From positions 1,488,001-1,552,000 of the forward strand of contig NW_026570221.1 in the NCBI RefSeq assembly GCF_019649055.1: a stretch of DNA of 64,000 nucleotides. The letters are read 5' to 3'. The notes beneath the pieces were generated by a model. It did no database searches and was not told the origin of the DNA. It saw nothing but the letters and a program-made list of their open reading frames with translations. Of the stretch, positions 1 to 10,400 are shown one piece after another (position 1 is the first letter of the stretch; every line of letters starts with the position of its first letter). This DNA comes from Paramacrobiotus metropolitanus. Its lineage: Eukaryota; Tardigrada; Eutardigrada; Parachela; Macrobiotidae. The position numbers and the translations under genes are program-made.

Positions 1-49
1 ATTACGCCCGCCAGGGGTAGCGAATGCTGTCGAATTTAATAGTAGAGCG

Positions 50-265
50 GTGCAGGCTGTCGTTCCAGAAAATGTAAGCCCGAAGAAAACACCGGCAAGT
101 GAAGAAAAGAGAGTGCGGATTCCCAATAAATGGCCTGGCTGGACAAGACTTCAAACGAAAAAAGATGAAACTATGATGCCACCGGACGCAGATTTTGACG
201 ATGTTGATTTGGAAAAAAGTTCAGCCTTCGTGCTCAGATACCCAGAAGTGGTTGCGACATCATAA
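50..265 (+). pseudogene. upstream fragment of the three-HHCC-module ORF
   Basis: A 71-codon open stretch without an ATG start. It is acidic near its end (a run around DFDDVDLEK) and overlaps the long ORF that begins in another frame at about 195. The long ORF takes over with a W/H-rich segment typical of the helical lead-in to an HHCC module. I infer a single-base indel near 200-260 that split one longer reading frame. The 5' part of the parent gene lies outside the window. Confidence 0.45.
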
Positions 266-1739
266 AAATCCAAAAAATGCGTGTACGATGCCAGAATGCG
301 TTCGTGAAGAAATTCAGTACATGGGTTGTGATTTTGATTTTCTGAAGCATAAACCCTTAAATAGTAGACATCCTACTCATGTATTTATTCCATATCAGCG
401 GCGGGAAAAACTGATGAATTCAGTTCACAGACGCGTTACGCACCAGAAAGAATTCGGTTCGGCAGTAACGATGTATCAGTATTTATACGAGGTGCGGAAA
501 TATTACTGGCCGAACATGGTGGAAGATATTAAAATTTTCGAATATAATTGTGCGGAGTGCGCGAAAATAGTGCCAAGTGCGGAAACTGCAACGCAACCGG
601 AAAAACAAGTGTGGCAAGTTTATATTTCGAGGGACATTGAATCGAAAGGAAAAATTGTATTTTGGTCCGAGGAGCAACAAAAAGATGAAAAAACGAAATG
701 GTGGATTCGTGAGACGAAGTCTGCAGATAGTAATTTATCAGGATCGGATCGCGAGGAGTTGGAGCATTTACATGTGGATGAAAAAACCGGTGCTTTGTAT
801 CATAAAGAGGACGTTACTAATGATGCGAGAAGTATAGTCATTCCGAAGAAATGGCAGAATATGTTGCTGGAGAAAGTGCACAGGCGTGGTATTCATGAGA
901 AACAGTTTGGCCCACAGTTTGGTAGTACGGAAGACATTTTGGAGTATGAAAAAGGTTACTATTGGAGTGGTTTCCGCAATGATGCACGGGCATATGACAA
1001 AGCATGCGTGATATGTGAGAAAAGGAAGTCTGGTGCAGAGGTGGTCTCGGCGGAAGCAAATACGGAAATTGTATCACGGCCGCTGGTGGTACCAGGCAAA
1101 GTATGTGCGAAAAGAATGAGTGCTCGTTGTGTGCCGGACACTGGAAACCAGCTGGTTTCAACCTCGGTACCACAGACCGAAAAAGAAAAAGAAAAAACCC
1201 GTCGTTACGTGAAGCGTATGCAAGGAAAGAATAAATTAAATGAGTCAGAAAAATCGGAAGAAGGGTGGGTAGATAATTTACGGTCTAGTGTAACGCTAAA
1301 TAATGATTTTATTACATCGGAGAGAGAATTTGATAGTCCCGGGTTTTGGTTGGACGCACAGCAGAACGAAGAAGATACTAAACCTTGGATTCGAGACATA
1401 GATGAGAATTCAGATGAACTGACTGGAGAGGAAAGAAAAGAGCTTAGTAGAATGCATGTCGATGAAAAGGATGGATTATTGTATTATAAAGAAGATTGCA
1501 CGAAAGAAACCAAATTAATGGTAGTTCCGAAGAGATGGCAGTTAAAATTGCTGTATAATCTCCATATTCGTGCATTGCACAATAAAGAATTTGGGCCATA
1601 TATCGGAGACACTTTTCAAGTCTTGCTAAAAGTCAAGCGTTTTTATTGGAAAGACTTTAATAAAGACGCACCATGTTTCGATAGTGCCTGCAGCCGAAGT
1701 GACAGAAATTTCGTCAAACACAAATTTGAACCAGTATAG
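195..1739 (+). CDS. retroelement-derived protein with three tandem integrase-type HHCC zinc modules
   Basis: The 514-codon frame contains three copies of one module of roughly 130 residues. Each has an FW-x2-QQ-like helical lead-in, a short strand ending in 'LYxKED', a 'VPKxWQ' strand, H-x4-H, FG, a YYW/FYW segment and C-x2-C. Zinc ligands lie at about 426-443 and 549-560 (module 1), 879-896 and 1005-1016 (module 2), and 1563-1580 and 1689 (module 3). In module 3 the last Cys is Ser, so that site looks damaged. Modules 1 and 2 keep all ligands. In Ty3/gypsy integrases this N-terminal HHCC domain normally occurs once, before the DDE core; no DDE core is present here. The same module type recurs in the gypsy element at 14-21.6 kb, so this is probably the 3' accessory part of a related copy or a gene derived from one. 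The frame has no clear ATG start, and no function for the tandem array is known to me. Confidence 0.75.
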   Translation: MTMLIWKKVQPSCSDTQKWLRHHKNPKNACTMPECVREEIQYMGCDFDFLKHKPLNSRHPTHVFIPYQRREKLMNSVHRRVTHQKEFGSAVTMYQYLYEVRKYYWPNMVEDIKIFEYNCAECAKIVPSAETATQPEKQVWQVYISRDIESKGKIVFWSEEQQKDEKTKWWIRETKSADSNLSGSDREELEHLHVDEKTGALYHKEDVTNDARSIVIPKKWQNMLLEKVHRRGIHEKQFGPQFGSTEDILEYEKGYYWSGFRNDARAYDKACVICEKRKSGAEVVSAEANTEIVSRPLVVPGKVCAKRMSARCVPDTGNQLVSTSVPQTEKEKEKTRRYVKRMQGKNKLNESEKSEEGWVDNLRSSVTLNNDFITSEREFDSPGFWLDAQQNEEDTKPWIRDIDENSDELTGEERKELSRMHVDEKDGLLYYKEDCTKETKLMVVPKRWQLKLLYNLHIRALHNKEFGPYIGDTFQVLLKVKRFYWKDFNKDAPCFDSACSRSDRNFVKHKFEPV

Positions 1740-2180
1740 TACCTAGAGTTGAATCTGTATGTTTTGTTGAATTTTATTTGAGATTTTAAAATTTGCATAG
1801 TTTCGGAGCATTTTTCAAATGTGGTGACGGGAAAACGCAGATATTTTAGTGTACTTTCGTAGTGCAGTGGTTTTGAATATCCGAGCTAGTGGCAAGCAAT
1901 AGTAATCACATTGGCTGGAGATTGAAACAAAATTGACGCATTTCAAATTTCAACGAAAATTTACTTTTTTTTCATTGTATATGAATTATTCCCTAATTTT
2001 TGTGGTAGTAAAATGTTGAAAAATTATTAAGAAATCAAGGATTGGTTATGCAAAATCAAAAACATGAAAAATAATTGCTGCCCGCACCAGTGCATCTGTT
2101 ACGTGTTCGATGGTGTAATCGCGGCCAGTATGTAAGTTGGAGTACGCTGTATTTTGAGAATTATTTTATATTTTGACTCT
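1740..2180. other. non-coding interval
   Basis: AT-rich sequence with no ORF above background and no repeat that I can tie to the flanking element. It could include a decayed LTR or 3' UTR of the upstream element, but no matching second copy is visible. Confidence 0.5.
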
Positions 2181-2809
2181 ATTTACAATCTTCAATTTCT
2201 CCCAATATAGCAGAAAATATTAATCTGATTGATTTAGCTGATGACGTGGCAATGGAGGAAATTGGCAACGCGGAAATCAGCGTCTTGATGAGCAGAATCC
2301 TGCGCCAGCCCGTGCCCCGAGTGTTGAGGTTTTGGTGCCGGAAGGGAACGTTCCGCAGCCCGCCCCTGCCGCGCAAGTGAACCAGAACCAGGAAGCTGTG
2401 GTGGCTGATGATCCTATGGATGGTAGCGCTAATGAAGGTCAGCACAATGTTGTCGTTCCGGCTCAAGGTCAGGTCGCCGCTGTCGTGGAAAATGCTGCCC
2501 TGGTCAATGGAGAAATGCCAGCTCCTGCAGTCATTTTGCAGCGTGCCCCGTCCGCTGATCGAAGTCCAGTATCCGAATATGTTGCCGTCGGAGATGTATG
2601 AACGTGAGCGCCAGCGCCAATTGCAGAGTGATGAGCGATATCGTCTTGCTGTCCTGGCTGGGAATGCACCGAATCGTGGAGGCGGTGCTGCTTTGAAGGC
2701 TCGTACTCAGACAGCTGCTGGAGACATGTCTGTGATTGGCCCAATGCCCCGTGCGGATAGTACTTCCAATGCTGCTGGAGGAAGCGGAAATTCTTTCTCT
2801 AATGCCTGA
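2180..2809 (+). pseudogene. Pro/Ala/Val-rich ORF with two frameshifts, gag-like composition
   Basis: Coding-looking sequence follows an acceptor-like 'cccaatatag' near 2211. It begins with an acidic stretch (NLIDLADDVAMEE), passes into a P/A/V-rich region in a second frame (about 2275-2600), and ends in a third frame with a basic/Gln segment (YERERQRQLQSDERYR) and a Gly/Ser-rich tail stopping at 2809. Each frame stays open only over its own part, which indicates two small indels in one former gene. The order acidic or basic head, P/A/V-rich middle, then 'Y-x-QRxL-x-D-x-R' charged helix is shared with the intact ORF at 31158-31940. I do not recognise a domain. A retroelement gag-like protein is an inference. 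Confidence 0.4.
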
Positions 2810-2814
2810 TATTA

Positions 2815-3400
2815 TTGTATTGCTGTGTGTTTATTGTCCGGATATTTCTCTGTTTTTCAACGGCATTTTTGGGTGAACAATTGTGTGGTCAAAATTTTAT
2901 TGATGCATTTTGCTTTCAAGTTTGTATTGTGCTTCTGATTAAAAGATGTGTTTCTGAGTTATTACCGGTGGCTTTTTGCAATGAGAATTGTTTATGCGAC
3001 GCAGGAATTAAAATTACGAGGAGGAAATGTGTGGAGGTTGAACCGGCACGTAGTGTGGATTCTCGAAACGCATCACGGTACCCTCAAGAGTTGGCTTCGG
3101 TACACAATGTGCGCAAAACAGAGACCACTGCATCTCCTACCAGTGATATTCCATTAAGTCGCAATAAATGTGAAACAATGTGTTCCTCCCCTTATGCTTT
3201 CTCGTCCTTAACATGCCAGATATCTTATGAACTGGTTGTTCAGTCATTATGAATTTCGACAACTCCTGACCATAGAATAAGCCGTCCACTACTTCACCTG
3301 ACAAATCCTCAACTGCCTATAACCATTTCTTGCCTTTCTTCGCCACTCTTGTGACTTTGAAAAGCTCTTCCGTGTAAACTGTTTCATAGCCCTTCTCGAA
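2815..3400. other. non-coding interval
   Basis: Open frames here are short and of random composition. I see no repeat, terminal inverted repeat or splice-linked exon. A Polinton terminus could be expected in this interval but none is recognisable. Confidence 0.4.
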
Positions 3401-3416
3401 TGTTAGTTCTTTTTGG

Positions 3417-4193
3417 CTAACCGTACATAGTCTCAACAGCAAAACCAGGAGGTTTGATTGTATCCTTTTCATCTTCCTCAAGCATTTCACCCCGTATCAC
3501 GCGAGCTTCTTGCACGTCCACTTTACTTGGCGCAAAACCAGCCGCAGAGTGCATGCTATTATTATATCCTGTGACCACATCGTCCAGTACATCCAGGTAT
3601 CGGTGAGTCTGCTTTTCTGTCACATAAACGTAAAGTCTGTCCTTGAGTGTTCTATTGAAGCGCTCCACCTTTGCACATTTGATGTCATCGTTCTTTGTAA
3701 TAAAGAAAGTCACTCCACATTCGCGAAGAAAATCTCTCACTTCCTTGGCCGTAAATCCCTTCCCGTTGTCGCTCTGTTACCGCAGCGGTGGTGTACGTAA
3801 GTCTCTGTAGATCGTTCCCAACGCTAAAACAATCTCACTCGGTTTCTTTGATTTCACTGGAATGGCTCATGCATATCGCGAGAAGCAGTGAATGCATGTT
3901 AGCAAATACTTTACTCCGTCGTTCTCTTCGTGAAACTTCTGCATATCGGCAAGATCAATTTAATGTTGATCGTTTACACCGACACAAACAACTTTCCTCC
4001 GTTTGAACTTTGAGCGGTACGGTCGATGCTCGGTGTAGGTGTCTTTTGACTGCAAGTATCGTTCGACTTGGCCTTTTGTAAAGCCGTGTTTGCTGGCTTC
4101 CGTGTGAAGACGCTCCACTCCTACCAAACTACTCGTGTTAGAGGGATCAAAATATAGATCATCCAGTGAAACCATTATGCATAAGATACCCAA
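3417..4193 (-). pseudogene. Polinton/Maverick retroviral-type integrase, broken
   Basis: Read on the minus strand, 4193-3960 encodes the N-terminal part typical of Polinton integrases ('LYFDPSNTSSLVGVERL', then a 'YLQSKDTYTEHRP' segment). The core continues in the same general frame to 3417. The core shows 'IDLADMQKF' (first Asp), 'SDNGKGF' (second Asp) and 'KVERFNRTLK' (Glu about 35 residues later), the D,D,35,E pattern of retrovirus-like integrases, followed by 'YNNSMHSAAGFAPSKV'. Three stop codons interrupt the core: one just before the first Asp, one replacing the Trp of an RYAW-like motif, and one just before the second Asp. No functional protein can be made. The family would integrate the element into DNA in the nucleus. 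DNA polymerase B on the same strand upstream supports a Polinton. Confidence 0.85.
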
Positions 4194-4319
4194 CCACCAT
4201 CTGTTTGGTGCTGTGTTTTATGTCTTTTTTTGTTGGCGGTTGATTATCGTTCCTTGCTTTCTTGCTGCGCGCTGTAAACATTTCATCTGGCTTGTACAAG
4301 ATTGTCAGGACTGAAGTTT

Positions 4320-4707
4320 TATTTGGCGCCCTATATGTCAATGCTGGCCTGGTAGCTGGTGCTGGCAAACTGGCTTGCTCATATGTAAGCGCCTTTCTGG
4401 CCGCAGGCGCTGCAATACTTAGCTGCTCATAAGTCGAAGCCTCTAATTGTTGAGACGCCGGCCATTATGGATGCGCATACGTGAGTGCTTTCCGACTTGA
4501 ACTGCTGGGTAACTGCAGTCGCTCGTACGTTAGAGACGGTACTGCGGCTGCAGGAGATAGTGCATACGACGATGGTAAATCATCATAATCGCTGTCTGGC
4601 CACTCTAAATTCGGTACTGTCATGTTGTCAGCCAAAGGAGAAGGATAGCGTAGGAGAAGGGCTGCGTATTTCTTAGTACGGACTGGGAGCTGGAAGCATT
4701 TGTGCAT
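4320..4707 (-). pseudogene. short repeat-containing Polinton ORF remnant (LTYE repeats)
   Basis: Between the polymerase and the integrase the minus strand encodes a short peptide repeat. Units built on 'LTYERLQLPSSSSRKA', 'TYEQLSIAAPAARKA' and 'TYEQASLPAPATRPA' follow one another, separated by a stop and a small shift near 4460. The period is about 16 residues. Upstream (4707-4600) is an acidic stretch 'PNLEWPDSDYDDLPS'. Low-complexity linkers of this kind occur in Polinton and adenovirus-like minor proteins, but I cannot assign a function. It overlaps the integrase N-terminal frame at its 3' end, which suggests a compact gene arrangement before decay. Confidence 0.4.
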
Positions 4708-7700
4708 TCTGATACATCAGCTGCGGATTTGGATTGTTGTTGTATGTGAGAGCAGGAGACAAAGCGGACAATGTGTTCGTCTGGTTTCAACTCGCTACTC
4801 CATTGACCAAGACCATCACCGACTTCTGGGAGCCATTTGCCTTCTTTGTGAACAAAGATGACAGAATCAGTGTCAAAATACAAAAGGCGCGGTCCAAGTT
4901 TGGCCATGGTTTTGAAAAGCTGAATGCGAGCACGGCTGGTAGTGAAACCGGCAATGGCAAGATTGGCACAGTTACTGCCTTTGTTGTAGTCATCTTTCTG
5001 CGAATAAGTAACCATCATACACTCCGGAGTCACGGCGTGAACGCTCTGTACTTCAACAGATTTGGATCTGAATAAATTCAGATACTGCTTCACAGAGTAG
5101 ATGAACACCGTCTGTTGCAAGTTGTCTCTTTGTCCAAACTTGCCCCAAATTGAATTTAACATCGACTTGCACGTCTTGTGGGATTATCTTCAATGCGATC
5201 AATGTCTAGGAGAATTAATTCACGCAAGGCAACTTCTGGAACATACAACTCTTTTTGACGTTGCGTTGTGCAGCCGGCGGGGAATCCTCTTGTTTCCAAC
5301 TTCTCTTCAAGAATTTGTCCACATATTCTTGAAATAAACCCACTCGCTTTTCGTTCCAGTGCCAAGATTCGCAGACTTCCTGCACTCGATATCCTTGTCG
5401 CAGCGCCGTGTGCAATTTCGGAGTACAAAATACTCCTTCGAAGCTTCTCTTGTCATCGGAATGCGAACAGTAGTCATTTATACCGTTCTCAACACAAGTC
5501 CGACATAATGTGAACACAAGGTTGCCGTTGGAAGTGGCAGACAACACAGGATATCGAATTCGTGCAGGTGGCAGAACTTTGCATTTGACTAAGCCAAAAT
5601 ATTTCGTTACGGGCTTAAAATCTGATACGATAATCTTGGGATGTCCGATTGGATACTTAGCTTTCTTGTTGACGAAACAGGAAAACGATGTCGTAATGAA
5701 GAATTTGTTCATCTTCTTGGACTTCTCTGAACAAACGCGAAGCGTTGGTACGGCCATCTTTGAAAGCTTCACGCGGTTGCAGTGGATCACGCAGATTCTG
5801 GTTCAAGAGGAAATGTTGTATATCCGGATCCTTCCTTTCACGTAACCACTCGCAAGACCACTTCTCTTCCACATTGAACCCCATTCCTTCCAAAAAGAGT
5901 TTTTTACGTATCCACTGCTCGTACACCTCTGACATTTTCTTCAAAGAGAACGGTGCCCGGTCATGTTCATTGGCGCATTCCGGGTGTCCTTGATGTACGC
6001 AGCCGTTGTACTCGTACACTGTCTCCGTGTCCGGATCGAATCGATCCACAAAGTAGCGATTGATTTCCCGCTCTTCACCGTTCCTACCATGCTCGATGTT
6101 TTGATGACTAATGCTGGTCCATCCAAGCCACTGCGTTGCTTCGGCACTTGTCTTTCGATTCGGCTAATAACCGTTCGCTGATATCAAGGCAATTTCTTTA
6201 GCCTTCAGCAGTTTGGTCTTGTAATACGTTTAACAGGCGCAAGCTATGGTAACGTTTTGAAATGAATCGATGTTGGTCATCTTAATGAAGTTTTCACTGA
6301 ACTGGAGAGCACATTTCCTCAGTATAAGTAACGTCCCTTGCACAAAAGTCCGACTTTTCCAGTCGGAAAATGAAAACCCCTTTAAAACATAAAATATTCA
6401 ACAAAAACAAAAAAAAACAAAAGAAAACAAAAAAACCGACCATACCTTTCTTTTCTTTCTCTTCTGCGTGCCACTGTTCAAACTTTTTGCGATCCGCTCG
6501 CTTCAAGCCGTCTACCATGTATTCATCGACATCCTGAAACGGAAGCACTTTGCCCCAGTTTTCCGGCTTGTTAAAGCGATGAGGAAAATCGTCTTTGGAT
6601 TCGCAATCGGACAGACCAACCGCCTTCGGAATATTGGATAGTTTGGTCATGACAAAGTTAAGAGTGTTGCGCGCCTTGATTTCCAAAGCCGGTAACGGAG
6701 ATCAAAAAGTTGACTTCCGCGTCGTATGACATCAACTCCTTTGAGATTGTTTTCCAGTAGACACGAAATTAGGAAGTGTCCGTCGTAACCGCGAAAGTTG
6801 TGTGCAGTCAAAATGTTTCCTCGGTGTTGCTCTAAATATGCCCATTGGCTAAATTTTTTTTAGCATGGAAACATTATCTGGAGGTATTCAAAACTCTTCT
6901 CCACTCGTGTATTGTGCGACGACATAACAAGGTCTATGAATTCCCTCCGCATCCACGTAAATTTATTTAGAAAAAAAAGTAATTCGATCTTGATCCATGG
7001 ACACGAGGCTCTAATGGTTTAAGGTAGCACTTGTTAGTCGCTGGATCTACCCAATCCTGGCACGGGTGACAATACATTTCACCGCATTCGTGCTTCTTGG
7101 TCTTGCGATTGAGCAGACTGACAAACAGTCCCCATTTCGGGCCGATAAACAATTCTGTGCAATATGGTCGCCCGTTTTTGCGTTCTTTCTTGTGAAGATC
7201 AAAGCAGATGTCATTGTTGAACTCGCGATTGCAATCTTGGCACAGAATTCTGCTGGATGTCTCTGGCTCGGTATAAATTTCCTTCGGGCGATAATACTTG
7301 AGACATTTACCTTGGCATCGATGTTTTTTTTCTGAACGTACGGCCTATCACACAACTCACAGAAATAACCACGTCGATGAAATCCGGATGGACTCGTTAT
7401 CAGATCAAAATGGCCATTCTCGTACAAAAGATAGATGGTTTTCAGCTTACCCTGCCTTTCGGGACACCCGGCAATAATGATGTTACAGTGGTCGGCACCA
7501 ACAATTTTGATCTGGAACTACTTAAGGACAGTTGTTTGGAAACGCTCAATGTCGTTTAAGGAAAACTTGGTTCCGACAGGAAGTCCAGCTTAATGCACCA
7601 GATCCGCTGCGAGTCCCTGTAGTTTTTTATCTCTTCTATCAGTCAGTTGCTTCTAGTTCCGTGTGTTCTTTGAAGGATCGTGATAGAACCGTCCAAGCAC

Positions 7701-7990
7701 ATGGCATGCTGGCAAACACAGATTATAACCGACATCAACTTGACAATTGAAGTCGCGAATCGTTTCCGGTCGTGTGTCGAGTGAATATGCTTGCGCTTAG
7801 CAGCACCACCATCGGGGATGAACGTCCGATGAATAACGAGTCGCAAAAAATCATCGATGCAGAAAAGTCCACCTGAGCTGATTTTCATTACCATCTCTGT
7901 CAGGTCGCGCGGATTAAAATTACGGAAGAACTGCATTTTCAAATGCATGGGATTTTCCATAGTCCGGGAGAACAGTGTTATACACACAGC
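4620..7990 (-). pseudogene. polB: Polinton protein-primed family B DNA polymerase, broken
   Basis: The minus strand carries the parts of a Polinton-type DNA polymerase B in order, spread over several frames. N-terminal region 7987-7643 has 'FFRNFNPRDLTEMVMKISSG'. A Cys-rich zinc-binding part lies at 7427-6967. An exonuclease-side segment lies at 6686-6450. The palm entry lies at about 6180-5750, with 'TQWLGWTSISHQNIEHGRNG', 'TVYEYNGCVHQGHPEC' and a GGRTN-like 'DGRTNASRLF'. Next come 'YPIGHPKII', 'VLPPARIRYPVL' and 'FTLCRTC' (5690-5480). Finally 5162-4620 holds 'LNSIWGKFGQR' and the polymerase motif C 'YFDTDSV'. Stops and shifts occur near 6170, 5660, 5215 and 5160. An A-rich run near 6396-6436 sits at a GTATGG donor-like site and may mark an intron. 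Motif A is shifted out of frame. Polintons use this enzyme to copy themselves with a terminal-protein primer. Confidence 0.85.
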
Positions 7991-8063
7991 GTCGTGCGGC
8001 TGAAAATCTACAGAACAAGCTTTCCAACTGCTTTAAACACTTCTAGCAGTGCTTCCAATGACG

Positions 8064-8590
8064 TTACTGTATCAAACTCTTGCGGCAATCACTTGATCTT
8101 AAGGCTGTAGAAACACTAGTGATGGTTGACTCTTTGTTGTGATTGTGACTTATCTTCCGGAGCGTAGAAACTTTGGACCAGTCCGATCCCGACGGTAAGG
8201 ATTGGTCTGACTCAGGAACGTTGACATTCTTAACGGGCTGGCTGAGTGATTCCTGGGATGGAACATGATCCGCAACAATGGCTTCTTCCACATCGTCGCC
8301 GTTATCCTGCACGTCCACTTCCATCGGTTCTGCACCACCTGACTGATTATTAAATTTCATACGTTCCTGCGATTCATCGGATTCCGTGGAGGCGATTGCG
8401 GTGGTGTGTAGACTTGCGACCAGTTGAATGGACTACCAGGCGGTGAATAAGGATTGAAAAATTGCACGAAGTTGTATCCATATTCATCAAAGTCGTTGTC
8501 GTTACCCATGAGATCATGATCCATGGCAGCAATGTAGTCAGTATCCGCTTGATTCAATGTTGAAGGCTCAGAACAACAAAAGAAGCCCAT
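8064..8590 (-). pseudogene. disordered acidic/Pro-rich Polinton ORF, probably polymerase N-terminal extension
   Basis: Two overlapping minus-strand frames join near 8357. The first (8590-8357) starts with MGFFCCSEPS and contains Tyr/Pro-rich 'FFNPYSPPGSPFNWSQV' and 'PPQSPPRNP'. The second (8360-8064) is acidic ('EPMEVDVQDNGDDVEEAIV') and Ser-rich. Composition is that of an intrinsically disordered region, and the position directly upstream of the polymerase N-terminal domain on the same strand suggests it was its leader or a small separate gene. No conserved domain is visible. Confidence 0.35.
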
Positions 8591-8774
8591 GATTAGCTAG
8601 AGTACTGCTTACACGTAGAATTCTGTGCCATACCTGATATCAGTGACCAAATTGAGGATGTAGTGGCAGCCGATTTGCTTCTGAATCTTGTCGCGCAGGG
8701 CATTGCTCTTTTCCAACGTTGTATGACGGGAGTAAATCATTTGCCAACCAAACAGTTGGATTTCGACAGTTGTG

Positions 8775-9152
8775 TCACGCATGGCGAATCGTATATCTTG
8801 GCCAGAGAAAACCTGTAGAGTCCATAATTTTAAAATGAATGAAGAAAGAATTATCGACGCTTACCTTTTCCAAAGTGCTGTTGATAAAATAACGAGACAA
8901 GTGCGTGCATGCTTCACTGAACAATGTTGCACCATGTTGTACGCTGTCCGGCTGCAGGTGTTCAAAGTTTTTAGGTATCTCCGGCCATTGATGATGAAAG
9001 AAATCATACAACTCAGGGTACGGCTTAGACTCATCCAGAACAGCTTCGATGAAGGCGCGGCGAACGAATTTGGACGAAAACTTCTTGCCACTTGGGTTGA
9101 AGAACATAATTTTTATTTCTGAGCCTACGAAAGACATGACATGACATGACAT
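8775..9152 (-). pseudogene. unassigned Polinton-associated ORF with NPSGKKF motif
   Basis: A 125-codon minus-strand frame lies upstream of the polymerase block. It contains 'FFNPSGKKFSSKFVRRAF' near its start, then a Trp/Pro segment 'HHQWPEIPKNFEHLQPD'. The first motif resembles the 'SPSGKKFRSK' core of methyl-CpG-binding domains, but the flanking sequence does not clearly continue that fold, so I do not call it. The frame overlaps 9031-9447, which probably holds the upstream part of the same gene in another frame. Strand and position place it in the Polinton remnant. Function unknown. Confidence 0.35.
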
Positions 9153-9447
9153 TATTACAACCGTAACACAAATGCCTACCGTGATTGATCAGCACCATCA
9201 CGAACACATAAGAAATAAGACCTTTGTGCATTTGCTTGTTTGTTGTTGACGCAGAAATCAGGAAGTAGCCTTTTGCCGCAAGCATCTGAAGAAGACTTTT
9301 CAAATCGACACAATCCAGCGGTGCAGCAAGATTACTGAGCGACCAAGAGTCGGTAGAATCCATGTCCGTCACATAACAATTATATTGGTCAGCACGATAT
9401 GTTCTCGCCACGCGAACACAGGAACCATAAGCCAAGGCACTGGTCAC
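9031..9447 (-). pseudogene. unassigned Polinton-region ORF
   Basis: A 138-codon minus-strand frame. Its first half looks protein-like (ARTYRADQYNCYVTDMDS, then 'CVDLKSLLQMLAAKGYFLIS'), and its last third is the shadow of the 8775-9152 frame. I infer that the coding path moves from this frame to the other near 9150. No domain is recognised. It immediately follows 9444-9746 on the same strand with a 4-base overlap, as in the compact gene spacing of Polintons. Confidence 0.3.
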
Positions 9448-9746
9448 TTTACGAACTGCCTAACAAACCGCTTTCCAGGATAGTGCAGCGTTTCAAGCGC
9501 ATCCACAGCCTGTTTAGCCGCAAAACATTCTTTATCTGCTAATTCTTTGAAAATCTTGGAAAGATACGAGCAGTATTGCAGGATGTGGGCGCTTAGAGGC
9601 TTGAAAACCATGGTTGCGCATCTTGGACATTGTCTGGCAATTGAAGTAGACGATTTTGGTGTTGAAAAGACTAATGACTTTTCTTTATCCAAAAAAACTG
9701 TTCTGCGACTCCGGTTTCGTACTGGAACTTCCTTGCACCGTCCCAT
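9444..9746 (-). CDS. small zinc-finger-like ORF at the head of the Polinton block
   Basis: A 100-codon minus-strand frame begins MGRCKEVPVRNRSRRTVFLD. It contains one candidate zinc knuckle, 'CPRCATMVFKPLSAHILQYC', with C-x2-C followed by a late His and Cys, then a charged helical tail. It is the first recognisable frame of the minus-strand Polinton region, so it may be the N-terminal part of the broken downstream gene. I cannot name a family, and zinc binding is inferred only from spacing. Confidence 0.35.
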   Translation of the reverse strand: MGRCKEVPVRNRSRRTVFLDKEKSLVFSTPKSSTSIARQCPRCATMVFKPLSAHILQYCSYLSKIFKELADKECFAAKQAVDALETLHYPGKRFVRQFVK

Positions 9747-9959
9747 AGCAGCCTTTGATCAATGAAAACCGTGTTTACAAAACAAAAAGCTACACTCGAT
9801 GAATTTGAACGAGGTATTATCATCTAAAAAGTTGTGCCCGATGAAGTTGCACCATGCGTAATCATCGGCCAAGTTGTTTAGACTGCAAAGTTTTATCGCG
9901 TGCACCATCAGCAGCGACTCGATTCTCACGTCAAACATGTAGGAAAGTTGAAAATCTCT

Positions 9960-10400
9960 TGTCGAATGTCAAAAATAACTTGAGAATAACTCAGAAAAAG
10001 TTGAGGAAATTTGAGAAGCTCGCGTCAAGTTGAATGGTAACCAGTAATTTGACAGATTGAATCTTGACTTGTGCGAAGATTGTGAGAATGCACCTGTTCT
10101 GGCGCCATACACAACGGTAAAACAAAAAGAAACTCGTGAATGTCGCGTCAAAAATGAAGGAAACTTGAGAGTGCCGCGCCAGGGTTGCAGGACAGACAGT
10201 AACTAGACAGCTGGAATGTTGAGATTGTCATACGAAGCACGTCGGAAAGTAAAGAAGCGAAAGTGAGAAAGCACCTGGTGCGGCGCCATGCACTTCGTAA
10301 AACAATAAAAATTTTGAGAATGTCGCGTCAAAGTTGAAGGAGAGACAGTAATTAGACAGAAGGAATCTTTAAAAAAATTTGCGAACAACGCCAAGAAGGT
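9960..10400. repeat. diverged tandem repeat, about 175-bp unit, 2-3 copies
   Basis: Shared blocks recur in order: 'TCGCGTCAAGTTGAA', 'GACAGTAATTAGACAG', 'GAGAATGCACCTG', 'GGCGCCATACAC' and 'GTAAAACAA'. The 'gcgccat' block is at about 10102 and 10283. The 'cgcgtcaa' block is at about 10022, 10143 and 10326. Two short minus-strand frames across it are similar to each other only because of the repeat. Copies differ by many substitutions, so the array is old. Confidence 0.7.

Noticed and set aside
9969-10394. Two similar minus-strand ORFs
   Set aside because: Their similarity follows from the underlying tandem DNA repeat; no protein-like conservation.
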